From Polyangium sp. 6x1 (GTDB lineage Bacteria > Myxococcota_A > Polyangia > Polyangiales > Polyangiaceae), in NCBI RefSeq assembly GCF_029946515.1, contig NZ_JARZHH010000062.1, positions 1-64,000 on the forward strand: a stretch of 64,000 nucleotides of DNA. The letters run 5' to 3'. The notes below the pieces were generated by a model, which saw nothing but the letters and a program-made list of their open reading frames with translations, was not told the origin of the DNA and ran no database searches. The position numbers and the translations under genes are program-made. Below are positions 8,439-18,043 of the stretch, piece after piece. Position 1 is the first letter of the stretch; each line of letters begins with the position of its first letter.

Positions 8439-11400
8439 ATGACTTATGGTCCCGGACCGTCGAGAACCCGGTCGTTCCATCGGCTGCTCCCGCTCACGCT
8501 CCTCGTCGTGCCGTGCTTGTTTTTGCTCGTTTCATGCAGTCAGGGCATTGACGACCTGCCTCCGCGCGGCTCGGATCCGTCCGCGGGCGGCGACAATGGC
8601 GGCGGCGCTGGGGGCACGGGGGAAGGCGGCGGCGACGGGGGCTTTGGCGGAGCGGGCGGCGCGCCCGCGCTTTGCCAGGAGGGCCAAAAGAAGACGTGCT
8701 CTGTCGATCTCGGCGAGCACAACGGCGTGAAATCGTGCTTCAAGGGCGTCCGCGTCTGCATGAATGGCGCGTGGGGCCCGTGTCAGGAGGACAAGGCTTC
8801 CTTCGCCCCGGGCGGCGCTTCCAGCGAAAAGCCCGGCCCGCCGGGCAGCAATGTCCTCGCGGCATGCGCGAACAATCCCTGTGATCCGTCGTGCCAGGTC
8901 TTCGACGAGGACCCGCCCGGCGGGCTGAAGCCGTTCGCGCAGACGCCCATCTTCTCGTGGCAGACGGGTGATCTCGGCAATTATCCGGCGGACGTCGTCG
9001 CGCAGGGCGTGGCCCAGCCTTGCGACGAGGGCGTGGACTGTCAGTTCAATCAATACTGCTCGGCGCCGGTCTTCGGCACGTGCAACCACAACAAGTGCGC
9101 CGTCGGCGATCCGCTCGGGTATGGCTGCGATCCCTGCGTGGACGATATCTGCGCGATCGACCCGACATGCTGCGAGGCGTCGTACGGTGGGACGTGCGCG
9201 CACGATTACTGCGACGTCGGCGCGAAGCTCACGGACGGCTGCGATCCGTGCGTCAGCGCGATCTGCGACGTCGATCCGAAATGCTGCGGCCTGCCGAACT
9301 GGGGCTCGTGCAGCCACGATTTTTGCAAGACGGGAAACTCGCTCACGACCAACTGTGATCCGTGCGCGGCCACCGTCTGCGCCGACGATCCGAAATGCTG
9401 CAACCTCGGCACGACCGGCACGTGCTCGCACGGGTATTGCTCGACGGGCACGGCGCTCGTCCCGGGGTGTCATTCGTGCGTGGCCGATATCTGCGCCGCC
9501 GAGCCGAAGTGTTGCGACTTCACGCCCGGCACGGTCGCCTGCGCGCACGATTACTGCGTCACGGGCTCGAAGCTCAACACGGCCTGCGATCCTTGCGTCG
9601 CCGCGGTGTGCGCCGCGCAGCCGAGCTGCTGCAGCGGGAGCTGGACCGCGTCCTGCGTGAACCTCGTCGCGTCGGTCTGCCAGCAGAACGACAAGTGCCC
9701 TTCGCCGAAATGGACGTCGTCCTGCGTGGACAAGGTCACGACCGTCTGCGGAAACTCGTGCACCGCGGGCTGGGCGCAGCGGTGCGTCGACAAGGTCCCC
9801 ACCCTGTGCGGCAAATCCTGCGATCCGGCGAGCTGGGCCGCGTCCTGCGTGGACAAGGTCGGCAGCGTGTGCGGCAAATCGTGCGGGCCGTTCGGTTGGG
9901 ACTCCGCCTGCGTGGGCATGGTCGACACCGTCTGCGGCGCGAAGTGCTACCAGGATCCGCCTTGCTCCCATAACAAGTGCGACTCGGGCGAGAAGCTCGC
10001 TCCGGCGTGTGATTCGTGCGTCGCCACGATCTGCCAGGAGCTACCCGATTGCTGCAACGTCGCCTGGACGAACCTCTGCGTCGACCGCGTGAAGACGCTG
10101 TGCGGCCAGGGCTGCCCGGTGAAGGGCGACTGCGTGCCGTGGTTGCCCGGCCAAACCGATCCGGCGTGCGCCGGCTACGACCTGTCGATCGGCGTCCCCT
10201 GCAGCGGATCGGTGCCGGTGTGCAACCACGGAAACACCACGGTCCCCGCGGGAGTGAAGCTCATCCATTACGCCGCGGGCTCCGGCCAGTTCGGCAAATG
10301 CGAGCCGAACCAGGCGCTCGCGGGCATCCAGAGCTGCTCCACGCCGAGCCCCATTCCTCCCGGCAAGTGCATCAACGTCCCGGCGGCGAGCTGCGGCCTC
10401 GGCGCCTCGAAGCGCGAGATCATGGTGAACCCGCCGAGCTACGGCGGCTCCACGCACCTCGACGAATGCCAGTGCCTCGACAACTGGGCGGCGTTCGCGC
10501 CGAACGTCGCCTGCGGCTCGCCGAGCTGCTCGAATACGACGACGGCGACGGTCAAGCGCGTGAACATGTTCATCGCCCTCGACCGCTCCGGCTCGATGGA
10601 AACGGACATCGGTGGCGGCGAGACGCGCTGGTCGGCGACCGTGAAGGCGCTCAAGAAATTCGTCCAGGATCCCGGCTCGGCCGGCCTCGGCGTCGCGCTT
10701 CGGTTCTGGCCCGACAACGCGCCGGTCTCGGGCTGCAACGACACGAGCTGCAGCGCCACGGCGTGCCGGTCGCCGCTCGTCGACGTCGGCATCCTGACGC
10801 TCCAATCCGCGCCGGCGGACGCCCAGGAGAAGAAGCTCGTCGACGCCCTGAACGCGAAATCCCCGAACGGCAACACGCCCATGTACCCCGCGCTCTCGGG
10901 CGCGACGCAATGGGCCATCAATTACAAGAACGCGCACCCCACCGAGGACGCCATCGTGGTCTTCGCGACCGACGGCGATCCGGTCGGCTGCAACGAGAAC
11001 GAGACCGACATCTCCGACATTGCGGGCAATGCGTTCTCGACGAAGGCCGTCAAGACGTACGCGATCGGCATCCAGGGGGCGAACCAGAACTTCATGAACC
11101 AGATCGCGACGAAGGGCGGCACGAAAAAAGGCTTTTTCGTGGCGCCCGGCGGGAACGTCGAGAACGAGCTGCTCTCGGCGCTCATCCAGATCAAGGGCGA
11201 CACGCTCTCGTGTGATTTCGTCGTGCCGAGCGGCGGGGTCTACGATCCGAGCGCCGCGAAGGTCACCTTCACGCCGAGCTCCGGCGCGCCGCTGGTCCTC
11301 TCGAACCTGCCCTCCGGTGCGGCCTGTGGAGCGGGCTGGTATTACGACGACCCGGCGAACCCGAATCAACTGAAGCTCTGCCCCTCGACCTGCCAGACGG

Positions 11401-11837
11401 TCCTCAACGACGCGGGCGCCAAGCTCTCCGTCGATCTCGGCTGCCCCGGCGGATACGATCCCGCGACGTTCACGTACAAGTACGAGGCGGTTTGTCCGCA
11501 GGGAACCACGGTGCAATGGGGCTTCCTCGCGTACGACACGCTCACGGCCGCCGATACGAACGTGGTCTTCAAGGCGCGCACGGCGAACACGCAGGCGGGC
11601 CTCGCCGGCGCGACGTACAAGAGCCTCGCGACCGCGAAGGCCTCGCCCGATACGCAGGTTTGCCCGATGGGCGGCCCGGCGCCGTGCCCGATCTCCTTCT
11701 TCGACAAACTGGGCGCGGGTGACGCCCGGCAAAGCCACCTCGAGCTCTCGATCACCTTGAACCCCGCGTCGAACAAGAGCGCGGCGGCCATCGTGAAGAG
11801 CTGGGACCTCTCCTACTCCTGCCCGGATTCCGAATGA
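8439..11837 (+). CDS. Large cysteine-rich vWA-domain lipoprotein
   Basis: A 1132-residue exported lipoprotein. A lipoprotein signal (LLPLTLLVVPCLFLLVSC) ends at a LVSC lipobox and is followed by a glycine-rich linker. Residues ~190-565 carry about five copies of a ~38-residue cysteine repeat (CAHDYC...CDPC...CDVDPKCC). A cluster of shorter units (SCVDKV..VCGKSC) follows, then one more long repeat. A von Willebrand A domain begins near residue 709 with the MIDAS DRSGSM and continues through GNTPMYPAL and VVFATDGDP. The start is set by GGAGG nine bases upstream of the ATG; an upstream ATG lacks this. The final ATGA couples it to the next lipoprotein gene. Such proteins are common on the polyangial surface; adhesion or calcium-dependent binding is plausible but unproven. 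Confidence 0.9.
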   Translation: MTYGPGPSRTRSFHRLLPLTLLVVPCLFLLVSCSQGIDDLPPRGSDPSAGGDNGGGAGGTGEGGGDGGFGGAGGAPALCQEGQKKTCSVDLGEHNGVKSCFKGVRVCMNGAWGPCQEDKASFAPGGASSEKPGPPGSNVLAACANNPCDPSCQVFDEDPPGGLKPFAQTPIFSWQTGDLGNYPADVVAQGVAQPCDEGVDCQFNQYCSAPVFGTCNHNKCAVGDPLGYGCDPCVDDICAIDPTCCEASYGGTCAHDYCDVGAKLTDGCDPCVSAICDVDPKCCGLPNWGSCSHDFCKTGNSLTTNCDPCAATVCADDPKCCNLGTTGTCSHGYCSTGTALVPGCHSCVADICAAEPKCCDFTPGTVACAHDYCVTGSKLNTACDPCVAAVCAAQPSCCSGSWTASCVNLVASVCQQNDKCPSPKWTSSCVDKVTTVCGNSCTAGWAQRCVDKVPTLCGKSCDPASWAASCVDKVGSVCGKSCGPFGWDSACVGMVDTVCGAKCYQDPPCSHNKCDSGEKLAPACDSCVATICQELPDCCNVAWTNLCVDRVKTLCGQGCPVKGDCVPWLPGQTDPACAGYDLSIGVPCSGSVPVCNHGNTTVPAGVKLIHYAAGSGQFGKCEPNQALAGIQSCSTPSPIPPGKCINVPAASCGLGASKREIMVNPPSYGGSTHLDECQCLDNWAAFAPNVACGSPSCSNTTTATVKRVNMFIALDRSGSMETDIGGGETRWSATVKALKKFVQDPGSAGLGVALRFWPDNAPVSGCNDTSCSATACRSPLVDVGILTLQSAPADAQEKKLVDALNAKSPNGNTPMYPALSGATQWAINYKNAHPTEDAIVVFATDGDPVGCNENETDISDIAGNAFSTKAVKTYAIGIQGANQNFMNQIATKGGTKKGFFVAPGGNVENELLSALIQIKGDTLSCDFVVPSGGVYDPSAAKVTFTPSSGAPLVLSNLPSGAACGAGWYYDDPANPNQLKLCPSTCQTVLNDAGAKLSVDLGCPGGYDPATFTYKYEAVCPQGTTVQWGFLAYDTLTAADTNVVFKARTANTQAGLAGATYKSLATAKASPDTQVCPMGGPAPCPISFFDKLGAGDARQSHLELSITLNPASNKSAAAIVKSWDLSYSCPDSE

Positions 11838-12991
11838 AACGATCGATCCTCGTGCTTGGTCTCCTCGTGACGGCCCTCGCCGCGTGCGGTGAGGGCTCGG
11901 GGCTCCCGCCGCGCAGCCATGCGTCCACCAGCAGCGCGTCGTCCTCCGGCGCGGGGCCGGGGGGCGCGGGCGGGCAAGGCGGAGAGGGCGGCATCGGCGG
12001 CGTCGGCGGGCAAGGCGGCGCCGGTGGACAAGGCGGCGCGGGGGGCGAGCCCGCGCCCGTCTGCGGCAATGACGCGCTCGATCCCGGCGAGGAGTGCGAC
12101 GACGGAAACAGTGAAGCCGGAGATGGCTGCTCCCCGGAATGCGCGGTGGAGCTCGGCGAAATGGAGCCGAACGACACCCCCGCCGAGGCAAGCCCCTACA
12201 AGGACCCCTTCCCGGCCAAAATGGATCCCGACGGCGACGTCGATTTCGTCTCCTTCACGGTCGCGGCCGCGAACACGAGCGTGATCGCGCGTATCCTCGA
12301 CGTCGGCGACGGCGGCTGCGCCACGGGCGCGATCGACACGATCCTCGAAATCCGCGCCGCGGACGGGACCACCGTCCTCGCGAGCGACGACGACGCCGGA
12401 GAGGGAGCCTGCTCGCGCGCCGTTCTGCCGAGCCTCGCGCCCGGATCTTATTTCGCGCGCGTCGCGGCCTCGGGCTCCGCGCCGAGCCCCACGTTCCTCT
12501 ATCGATTGCGCATCGATCAAATCGTCGACGTCTGCGGCGATGGGCAGAAGACGCCCGCCGAGGCCTGCGACGACGGCAATACCGCGGCGGGCGACGGGTG
12601 CAGCCCGACCTGCTCGATCGAGATCACCGAGAGCGAGCCCAACGGCGCCCCGGCGATCGCGGACGCCTTCTCGGAGCCGTGGAACGCGGTGCTCACGCCG
12701 CACTGGGACGTCGACGTGGTGTCCGTGGTCCTCGCCGCTCCCGCGTCGAGCCTGACGGCGACCACGACCGATCAAGGTACGAATGCCTGCGCCGCGAAGA
12801 CGCTCGACACGATCGTCGACATCCTCGCGCCCGATGGCACGACCGTGCTCGCCACGGGCGACGACGTCGTCGGCAATTGCGGGTCCGCGCTCGCGACGAA
12901 CCTCGCCGCGGGCACGTATTTCGTGCGCACGCGCGGCGGCTCCCTCGCCAAGAACCCGAGCCCGTACGGCCTTCAGATCGTCATCCAGTGA
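11834..12991 (+). CDS. Lipoprotein with two cysteine-rich DDGN repeats and PPC-like domains
   Basis: A 385-residue lipoprotein with signal peptide and lipobox (LGLLVTALAAC) and a glycine-rich linker (GGQGGEGGIGGVGG). Two modules follow. Each begins with a myxobacterial cysteine-rich repeat (DPGEECDDGNSEAGDGCSPEC and a second copy near residue 240). Each then has a PPC-like beta domain (EMEPNDTPAEASPY..., ESEPNGAPAIADAF...) ending in GSYFARV or GTYFVRT. PPC domains usually ride with secreted proteases, but no catalytic domain is present here. Its ATG overlaps the stop of the vWA lipoprotein (ATGA), so both are translated together and probably act together at the cell surface. Confidence 0.9.
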   Translation: MKRSILVLGLLVTALAACGEGSGLPPRSHASTSSASSSGAGPGGAGGQGGEGGIGGVGGQGGAGGQGGAGGEPAPVCGNDALDPGEECDDGNSEAGDGCSPECAVELGEMEPNDTPAEASPYKDPFPAKMDPDGDVDFVSFTVAAANTSVIARILDVGDGGCATGAIDTILEIRAADGTTVLASDDDAGEGACSRAVLPSLAPGSYFARVAASGSAPSPTFLYRLRIDQIVDVCGDGQKTPAEACDDGNTAAGDGCSPTCSIEITESEPNGAPAIADAFSEPWNAVLTPHWDVDVVSVVLAAPASSLTATTTDQGTNACAAKTLDTIVDILAPDGTTVLATGDDVVGNCGSALATNLAAGTYFVRTRGGSLAKNPSPYGLQIVIQ

Positions 12992-13007
12992 GGTTTTTCC
13001 GCTCGCG

Positions 13008-14603
13008 TCAGCGCAGCAGGCAGGCCCGGCAGCGATCGGCGGCGTCCGCGGGGAGCGACGCGCACCGATCCCGGAGACGCGACACGAGCTTCACGAAATC
13101 CGGATCGCTTTCCAGCGCGGCGAGCGCGGATCGCACCTGCTCGGCGCGCGTCCGGTTTCTCCCCTGAAACCCGTCCGGGAGCGAGAACGCGAGCTCGTAG
13201 AACGCCTCGGCCTGCGCGAGGAGGTACGCGCGCGGCGGCGGGCCTTCGAGCTTCGCGTGGAAGAGGATGTCGTTTGCGATCCACTGGAGCCGCGTCGCGC
13301 GCCCGCCCGCGCCCTCGCGGGCCTTCTGCGAAAAGGCCCGCGCCTCCTCGATGCGGCCGAGCTCCTGTTCCAGCGCCGAGATCATCGAGTACCAGTAATG
13401 CGGGGTGTCCGAACGCTCGGCCTCCGCCTTCAGCATGCTCCGCGCTTCGTCGTGCGCGCCCACGCGACGCAGGAGGTACGACGCCGTCGAGATCACCGAA
13501 TACCGCTCCTCGGGGGTCTTCGCCTCGCGCTCGGCCCGCGCCGCGGCGGCGAGGACGTCGGCCTGGAGCGGCTCGGGCACGGGGCCGCTCGGGTTTTCGT
13601 GCCGGAAGAAATCGATGGAGGGCGCCACGGCCGCGAGCCGGACGTCGACGGGCGCCCCCTCGCGTGATCGGAGGGAAGCCGCGGCCGCGAGCCATTTCGC
13701 CTTCCACGAGAGATAGGCCGCGTCCTTGGGATCCGCGGCGAGCCAGGCCGCGAGGGCTTCGGCGCGGTGATTGACGAGCGCGCGCGCGGCCCACGTGGTC
13801 TCGGCGTTCGAGAAGACGAGATCGAGGTACGAAACGGCGCTCGCCTGGGCGGCGCGTGTTTCCTCGGCGAGCGCCGGATCGCGCCGGTACGCCGCGGCGA
13901 GCCCGAGGAGGGTGCCCGCGAGCAGGGCGCGCTCGCGATTCATCGTGTCAGGACAAACCTCGATCGCCTTGCGCAGCGCCGCGAGGATCCGCGGGCGGCT
14001 CCACGTCTCCTCGGGCAGGAGCTCCCACGCCGCGTGGGCGAGCGTGCTGCAATCCTCCGCGCTCGGCTTGCCCTCGTCGAGGCGCGCGGCCGCCGCCCGG
14101 AAGCTCTGCGCCTTGCCGCGCACCGCGCCGAGCGCCCGATCGAGCTCGTCGATGTCGAGGCTCCCGTTCAAGCGCAAAAGCTCCTCGCGCTCGGGGCCGA
14201 GGACCAGGATCGTCGGATAGGTGGATACGGAAAGCGCCTCGCCCGCGCGTTGCGCGTCCTCCGTGTCGCCGTCGAGGTGGACGGGCACGAAATCACGCAT
14301 CAGCTCGGCGAAACGGGGCTTCGAAAAGACCTCCGCTTTCAGATCGTTGCACGGCGGGCACCAGGCCGCGCCCCAGTACAGGAACACGAGCTTGCCCTCG
14401 GCGCGCGCACGGGCGAACGCGCGGTCGGGCGTGAGATCGGCCCAGGGGCCGCCCGGCGCGTGCGGGGCCGGGTTCGTCGCGAGCGGCGCCGCCGACGTGG
14501 CCCGCGGGAGCTCCTCCCCCGCCGGCGCGCGCTTGCCGCACGCGGACGCGAGCACGAGGGCGACAACCAGGGAGCCTCGGAGCAGAGCGCGGCCGTCTCG
14601 CAT
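13008..14603 (-). CDS. Thioredoxin-like lipoprotein with helical repeat C-terminus
   Basis: A 531-residue protein with a lipoprotein signal (SLVVALVLASAC). A thioredoxin-like domain (about residues 45-150) has the redox motif WCPPC in YWGAAWCPPCNDLK and the cis-Pro region STYPTILVLG. The remaining ~380 residues are alpha-helical and alanine-rich with TPR-like spacing (SMLKAEAERSDTPHYWYSM, EEARAFSQKAREG). It probably acts as an envelope thiol oxidoreductase or is linked to a protein partner through the helical part. The start is the ATG directly before MRDGRALLRG; the longer in-frame reading runs antisense into the divergent esterase gene and is rejected. It is convergent with the preceding lipoprotein operon, 16 bp apart. 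Confidence 0.87.
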   Translation of the reverse strand: MRDGRALLRGSLVVALVLASACGKRAPAGEELPRATSAAPLATNPAPHAPGGPWADLTPDRAFARARAEGKLVFLYWGAAWCPPCNDLKAEVFSKPRFAELMRDFVPVHLDGDTEDAQRAGEALSVSTYPTILVLGPEREELLRLNGSLDIDELDRALGAVRGKAQSFRAAAARLDEGKPSAEDCSTLAHAAWELLPEETWSRPRILAALRKAIEVCPDTMNRERALLAGTLLGLAAAYRRDPALAEETRAAQASAVSYLDLVFSNAETTWAARALVNHRAEALAAWLAADPKDAAYLSWKAKWLAAAASLRSREGAPVDVRLAAVAPSIDFFRHENPSGPVPEPLQADVLAAAARAEREAKTPEERYSVISTASYLLRRVGAHDEARSMLKAEAERSDTPHYWYSMISALEQELGRIEEARAFSQKAREGAGGRATRLQWIANDILFHAKLEGPPPRAYLLAQAEAFYELAFSLPDGFQGRNRTRAEQVRSALAALESDPDFVKLVSRLRDRCASLPADAADRCRACLLR

Positions 14604-14706
14604 GACGTTCGTCCGATCCCGGCCGAGCGTACCGCGGGCTGGAAAGGGCGTCCACGCGTCCGGCCCGTGATGACAGCCGCCACGGCCGCCGTTACCATCG
14701 ACCGCG

Positions 14707-15777
14707 ATGTTGCTCTCTCCGCTGGCCCGCGCCCGCGTCAAGGTCGCCCGTACCCTCGCGGACGCCATTCGCAGCTCGAAAGGGTTTTCCGCGCGCCTCG
14801 TCGGCTGGCGGGCGCGGTCCGTGGAGGGCTGCACCGTCGATCCGGACGTCGCGCTGATGCTCGCGCTCGACGACCTCATGAAATCGAGCGACCTTCGCCG
14901 CTTCGCGCCGCCCGAGGCCCGCGCGCGCCTCGCCGAGTCGGTGTGCATGGTCGAGATCCCGCGCCTCGAAGGAGTCGCCGTGTCCGACGTGCGCCTGCGC
15001 GGCGACGCGGGGCCGATCCCGGCCCGGAAGTACGTGCCGGAGGGCCTCGCCGCGCCCTCGCCGTGCGTGGTCTTCTACCACGGCGGCGGGTTCGTCACGG
15101 GCGACCTCGACACACACGACACGTTTTGCCGGCAGCTCGCCGTCGAGGGCCACGTGCGGGTCATCGCCGTCGACTATCGCCTCGCGCCCGAGCATCGCTT
15201 CCCCGCGGCCGTGGACGACGGCGTCGCTGCCTTCCGCGACGTCGCGGCGCGCGCGGCCGATTTCGGCGTCGATCCGGCGCGGATCGCGGTCATGGGCGAC
15301 AGCGCGGGTGGCAACCTCTCCGCGGTCGTCTCGCTGAAGACGCGCGGCGAGACGCATCGGCCCGCGCTCCAGGTGCTCCTCTATCCCGCGCTCGACGCGA
15401 CCTGCGCGCACCGCTCGCACGCGGTGTTCGCGAACGGCTGGATGCTCACGAAGGGCATGATCGACTGGTATTACGAGCATTATCTCGGCCCCGATCCGGC
15501 GACGCGCCGAAACGTCGACGCCTCGCCGCTGCTCGCGCCGAGCGTCGAGGGCGCGCCGCCCGCGCTCGTGTTCACGGCGGGCTTCGATCCGCTGCGGGAC
15601 GAGGGCGTCGCGTACGTCGAGCGCCTCACGGCCGCAGGCGTCCCCGCGCGGCACGCCTGCCACGAATCGATGATCCACGGCTTCGTGCTCACGGGAGGCG
15701 TCGCGCCCGCTTGCCGCGAGGAGACGTCGCGCATCGTCCGCGAGGCCTCGGCGGCCCTACGGGACGGTTTTTCCTGA
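14707..15777 (+). CDS. HSL-family (type IV) esterase/lipase
   Basis: An alpha/beta hydrolase of the hormone-sensitive-lipase family. The oxyanion HGGG appears in VVFYHGGGFVTG, and YRLAPEHRFPAA is the family hallmark. The nucleophile is in GDSAGGN, the acid in FTAGFDPLRDEG and the histidine in MIHGFVL. It has 356 residues, with an N-terminal cap of about 90. There is no signal peptide, so it acts in the cytoplasm, most likely on short-chain esters. It is divergent from the thioredoxin-like lipoprotein with a ~100-bp gap. Its last 21 bp overlap the convergent YkgJ-type gene. Confidence 0.9.
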   Translation: MLLSPLARARVKVARTLADAIRSSKGFSARLVGWRARSVEGCTVDPDVALMLALDDLMKSSDLRRFAPPEARARLAESVCMVEIPRLEGVAVSDVRLRGDAGPIPARKYVPEGLAAPSPCVVFYHGGGFVTGDLDTHDTFCRQLAVEGHVRVIAVDYRLAPEHRFPAAVDDGVAAFRDVAARAADFGVDPARIAVMGDSAGGNLSAVVSLKTRGETHRPALQVLLYPALDATCAHRSHAVFANGWMLTKGMIDWYYEHYLGPDPATRRNVDASPLLAPSVEGAPPALVFTAGFDPLRDEGVAYVERLTAAGVPARHACHESMIHGFVLTGGVAPACREETSRIVREASAALRDGFS

Positions 15778-16539
15778 CGGACCGGACGGCACGTTCGCCT
15801 CGATCCATTCCGCATCCTTCGCCGCCGAGAACACGGGCAACCGCTTGTGCCAGCGCTCGCCCGCCGTGGGCCTCTCGAGCGTGATGCGCAGCGCCGCGAT
15901 GAGCTCGAGCGGCGTCCCATCCCGGCCCACGTCGAAGCACGCCTTGCCGAGCCCCGCGAGCACGGCCTGCGCGAGCTCGTAGCCAATCGCCCATTGCGGC
16001 GGCGTCTGTTTTCCCGCGGGCGCTTCCCAGTACCGCTCACAAGCGCCTGCGTCGTACGACGTCCAGCTCCGGCACACGAGCGGCCGCACCGGGTGCACAC
16101 CGCAGCCGCCGTCCGCGTCGAGCAGCGGGCACGGCACGCGCGCCTCGGCACGCGCGGCGCGCGAGAGCCCTCGCACACGGACGTCGGCCGCCTGCACGCG
16201 GGCGAGCAGATCCGCGAGATCCTCGGGCGAACGCGTGGCGCGGAGGTGCGCGGCGATGCGCAGGACCTCGGGCGCCACGACGAGCACCTTCGCGTGGCAA
16301 CACGTCGAGCAGCCGCGACGGCACGCGATCGGCGCGTCGGGCGGCTCGTGCGCGTGCGCGGCCGCCGTGAGCGACGCGGCGCGCTCGCTGGCGATCCCGG
16401 CGGCTTCGATCGCGCGCTCCGGGCTCTCCGCGACGAGCGGCGCGAGCGCCTGGCTCTCGCCCTCGGCGACGCCGACGTAGACCTCGGGCGAATACCGGCT
16501 CGGGCGCGCAAGCGGCAGAGAACGCCGTTCGTCCGTCAT
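15757..16539 (-). CDS. YkgJ-family cysteine-cluster protein
   Basis: A 260-residue cytoplasmic protein of the YkgJ/zinc- or iron-chelating cluster family. The diagnostic cysteines are CRRGCSTCCHAKV, then CPLLDADGGCGVHPVRPLVCRSW. The family is thought to bind Fe-S or Zn; in some members it assists methylation of flagellin. The function here is unknown. The ATG giving MTDERRSLPL is taken because the upstream extension is out of character and reaches into the divergent gene. Its 3' end overlaps the esterase gene by 21 bp, tail to tail. Confidence 0.85.
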   Translation of the reverse strand: MTDERRSLPLARPSRYSPEVYVGVAEGESQALAPLVAESPERAIEAAGIASERAASLTAAAHAHEPPDAPIACRRGCSTCCHAKVLVVAPEVLRIAAHLRATRSPEDLADLLARVQAADVRVRGLSRAARAEARVPCPLLDADGGCGVHPVRPLVCRSWTSYDAGACERYWEAPAGKQTPPQWAIGYELAQAVLAGLGKACFDVGRDGTPLELIAALRITLERPTAGERWHKRLPVFSAAKDAEWIEANVPSGPSGKTVP

Positions 16540-16648
16540 GAAGCAGGGGATATCAGCACCACGCGGGCCACGCCAAGTCGGGCTTCCCCCGGAAGCGGGC
16601 GAGCGCGGGCCCCTCTTCCCGTGTAGACTGGCCCGAGGTGCGGCTGCC

Positions 16649-16987
16649 ATGACCCATTACCTCGACGCGATCATCTCGGCGATCCGGGACGCCGGGCAGC
16701 ACCTCGACGCCGCCAAGGTCTGGCTCGGCCGCGCGGAGAAGGCGTCTGGCTCGACGTGGCAGATGCCGCTCCTCGGGGCCGCGGAGGAGGCGCACGCCGC
16801 GGCGCGGGCGCGGATCGACGCGGCAGAGACGTCCCTGCGCGAGCTCGGCCCCGTGGACAAGCTCCCGGCCGTGCTCGACGAGCTCCCGGGCCGCGTCTCG
16901 GCCTTGCGCCGCACCCTCGACGCCTCCGAAAAGCGGCTCATCGACGCCGCGCTCGCCGCGGCTGCGCGGCCGCTCGGGCACGCCTGA
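16649..16987 (+). CDS. Small helical hypothetical protein
   Basis: A 112-residue, almost entirely helical protein (MTHYLDAIISAIRDAGQHLD...) rich in Ala, Leu and Arg, with no cysteines and no membrane segment or signal peptide. Long amphipathic helices suggest a coiled-coil dimer. I do not recognise the family. The ATG gives the plausible N-terminus; sequence upstream in the same frame is low-complexity. It is divergent from the YkgJ gene (109 bp) and lies 62 bp ahead of the bestrophin gene on the same strand, so the two may share a transcript. Confidence 0.6.
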   Translation: MTHYLDAIISAIRDAGQHLDAAKVWLGRAEKASGSTWQMPLLGAAEEAHAAARARIDAAETSLRELGPVDKLPAVLDELPGRVSALRRTLDASEKRLIDAALAAAARPLGHA

Positions 16988-17049
16988 TTGCCGTTGGTGC
17001 ACCAACGACACCGTGCTAAGGCCCGCCGCCTCTCGCGGGATCGTGCCCC

Positions 17050-17997
17050 ATGATGGTGACGGAAAAACGCTACTCCTGGCTGCGCCTGCTCCTCAAGTAC
17101 CGCGGAACGGCGCTGCAGCGGATCCGTGGCCGCATGGCCCTCACCACCCTGCTCGCCGTCGCGGTGACCGTGGCCGATCTGAAGTTCGGGTTTTTCCACC
17201 CGGACCTCACGACGATCCCGTTCACGCTCATCGGCCTCGCGCTCAGCATCTTCCTCGGCTTCCGGAACAACACGAGCTACGACCGCTTCTGGGAGGGCCG
17301 CAAGCTCTGGGGCGGCCTCGTCAACACGACCCGCACGATCACGCGCCAGATCCTCACGCTCGTGAACGAGACGCCCGAGCGCCCCGCCGAGAGCGACGCC
17401 GTCACGGCGTTCCGCAAGGAGATGGTCTATCGGATCATCGGCTACACGCACGCGCTCCGGCTGCACCTCCGGGATCAGGATCGGCTCGAGGAGCTCGGAC
17501 CGTTCCTCGCCGCGGCCGAGATCGAGGCATTGCGGGGCGAGCTGAACCGGCCCACGGCGATCCTCCAATCGGCCGCCTTCCGCCTGCGGGATGCGTGGCA
17601 ACGCGGCTGGATTCACCCGTATCACCTCTCCGTGCTGGAGCAGAGCCTCACGGTCCTCACGGACCTCCAGGGCGGCTGCGAGCGCATCAAGAGCACGCCG
17701 ATCCCGCTCTCGTACACCTCGCTCATCCACCAGCTCGTGGCCATTTATTGCTTCGCGCTGCCGTTCGGGATCGCGAAGACGGTCGGCGTGTTCACGCCCG
17801 TGGTGGTGGGGATCGTGGCCTATGCGTTCTACGGCCTCGACGCGATCGGCGACGAAATTGAAAATCCCTTCGGCACGGACGCGAACGACCTGCCGCTCTC
17901 GGGCCTCTCGCGCATGATCGAGGTGAACCTGCGGCAACGGCTCGGCGAGACGGACCTTCCGCCCCTGCTCAAGCCGAAGGGCGGTCTTCTGACCTGA
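17050..17997 (+). CDS. Bestrophin-family (UPF0187) ion channel
   Basis: A 315-residue membrane protein. The family signature FRNNTSYDRFWEGRKLWG is present, preceded by two membrane segments (ALTTLLAVAVTVADL, TLIGLALSIFLGF). Two further hydrophobic segments occur late (LVAIYCFALPFGIAKTVGV, VVVGIVAYAFYGLDAIG). The closing ENPFGTDANDLPL is typical of bacterial bestrophins. Known bacterial members are pentameric channels, some cation-selective. It stands as a probable single gene, with its stop 46 bp before the aminotransferase start. Confidence 0.93.
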   Translation: MMVTEKRYSWLRLLLKYRGTALQRIRGRMALTTLLAVAVTVADLKFGFFHPDLTTIPFTLIGLALSIFLGFRNNTSYDRFWEGRKLWGGLVNTTRTITRQILTLVNETPERPAESDAVTAFRKEMVYRIIGYTHALRLHLRDQDRLEELGPFLAAAEIEALRGELNRPTAILQSAAFRLRDAWQRGWIHPYHLSVLEQSLTVLTDLQGGCERIKSTPIPLSYTSLIHQLVAIYCFALPFGIAKTVGVFTPVVVGIVAYAFYGLDAIGDEIENPFGTDANDLPLSGLSRMIEVNLRQRLGETDLPPLLKPKGGLLT

Positions 17998-18043
17998 TCG
18001 GCGCTTGCGTCTCCGCGCGCCGCGGGGCGACAATCGCCCGCGG

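Noticed and set aside
10041-12191. 716-codon antisense frame across the two coupled lipoproteins
   Set aside because: Arg-rich shadow; both sense genes have lipoboxes and known domains.
17998-18043. GC-rich hairpin-like stretch after bestrophin as a terminator
   Set aside because: No T-run follows and pairing is irregular.
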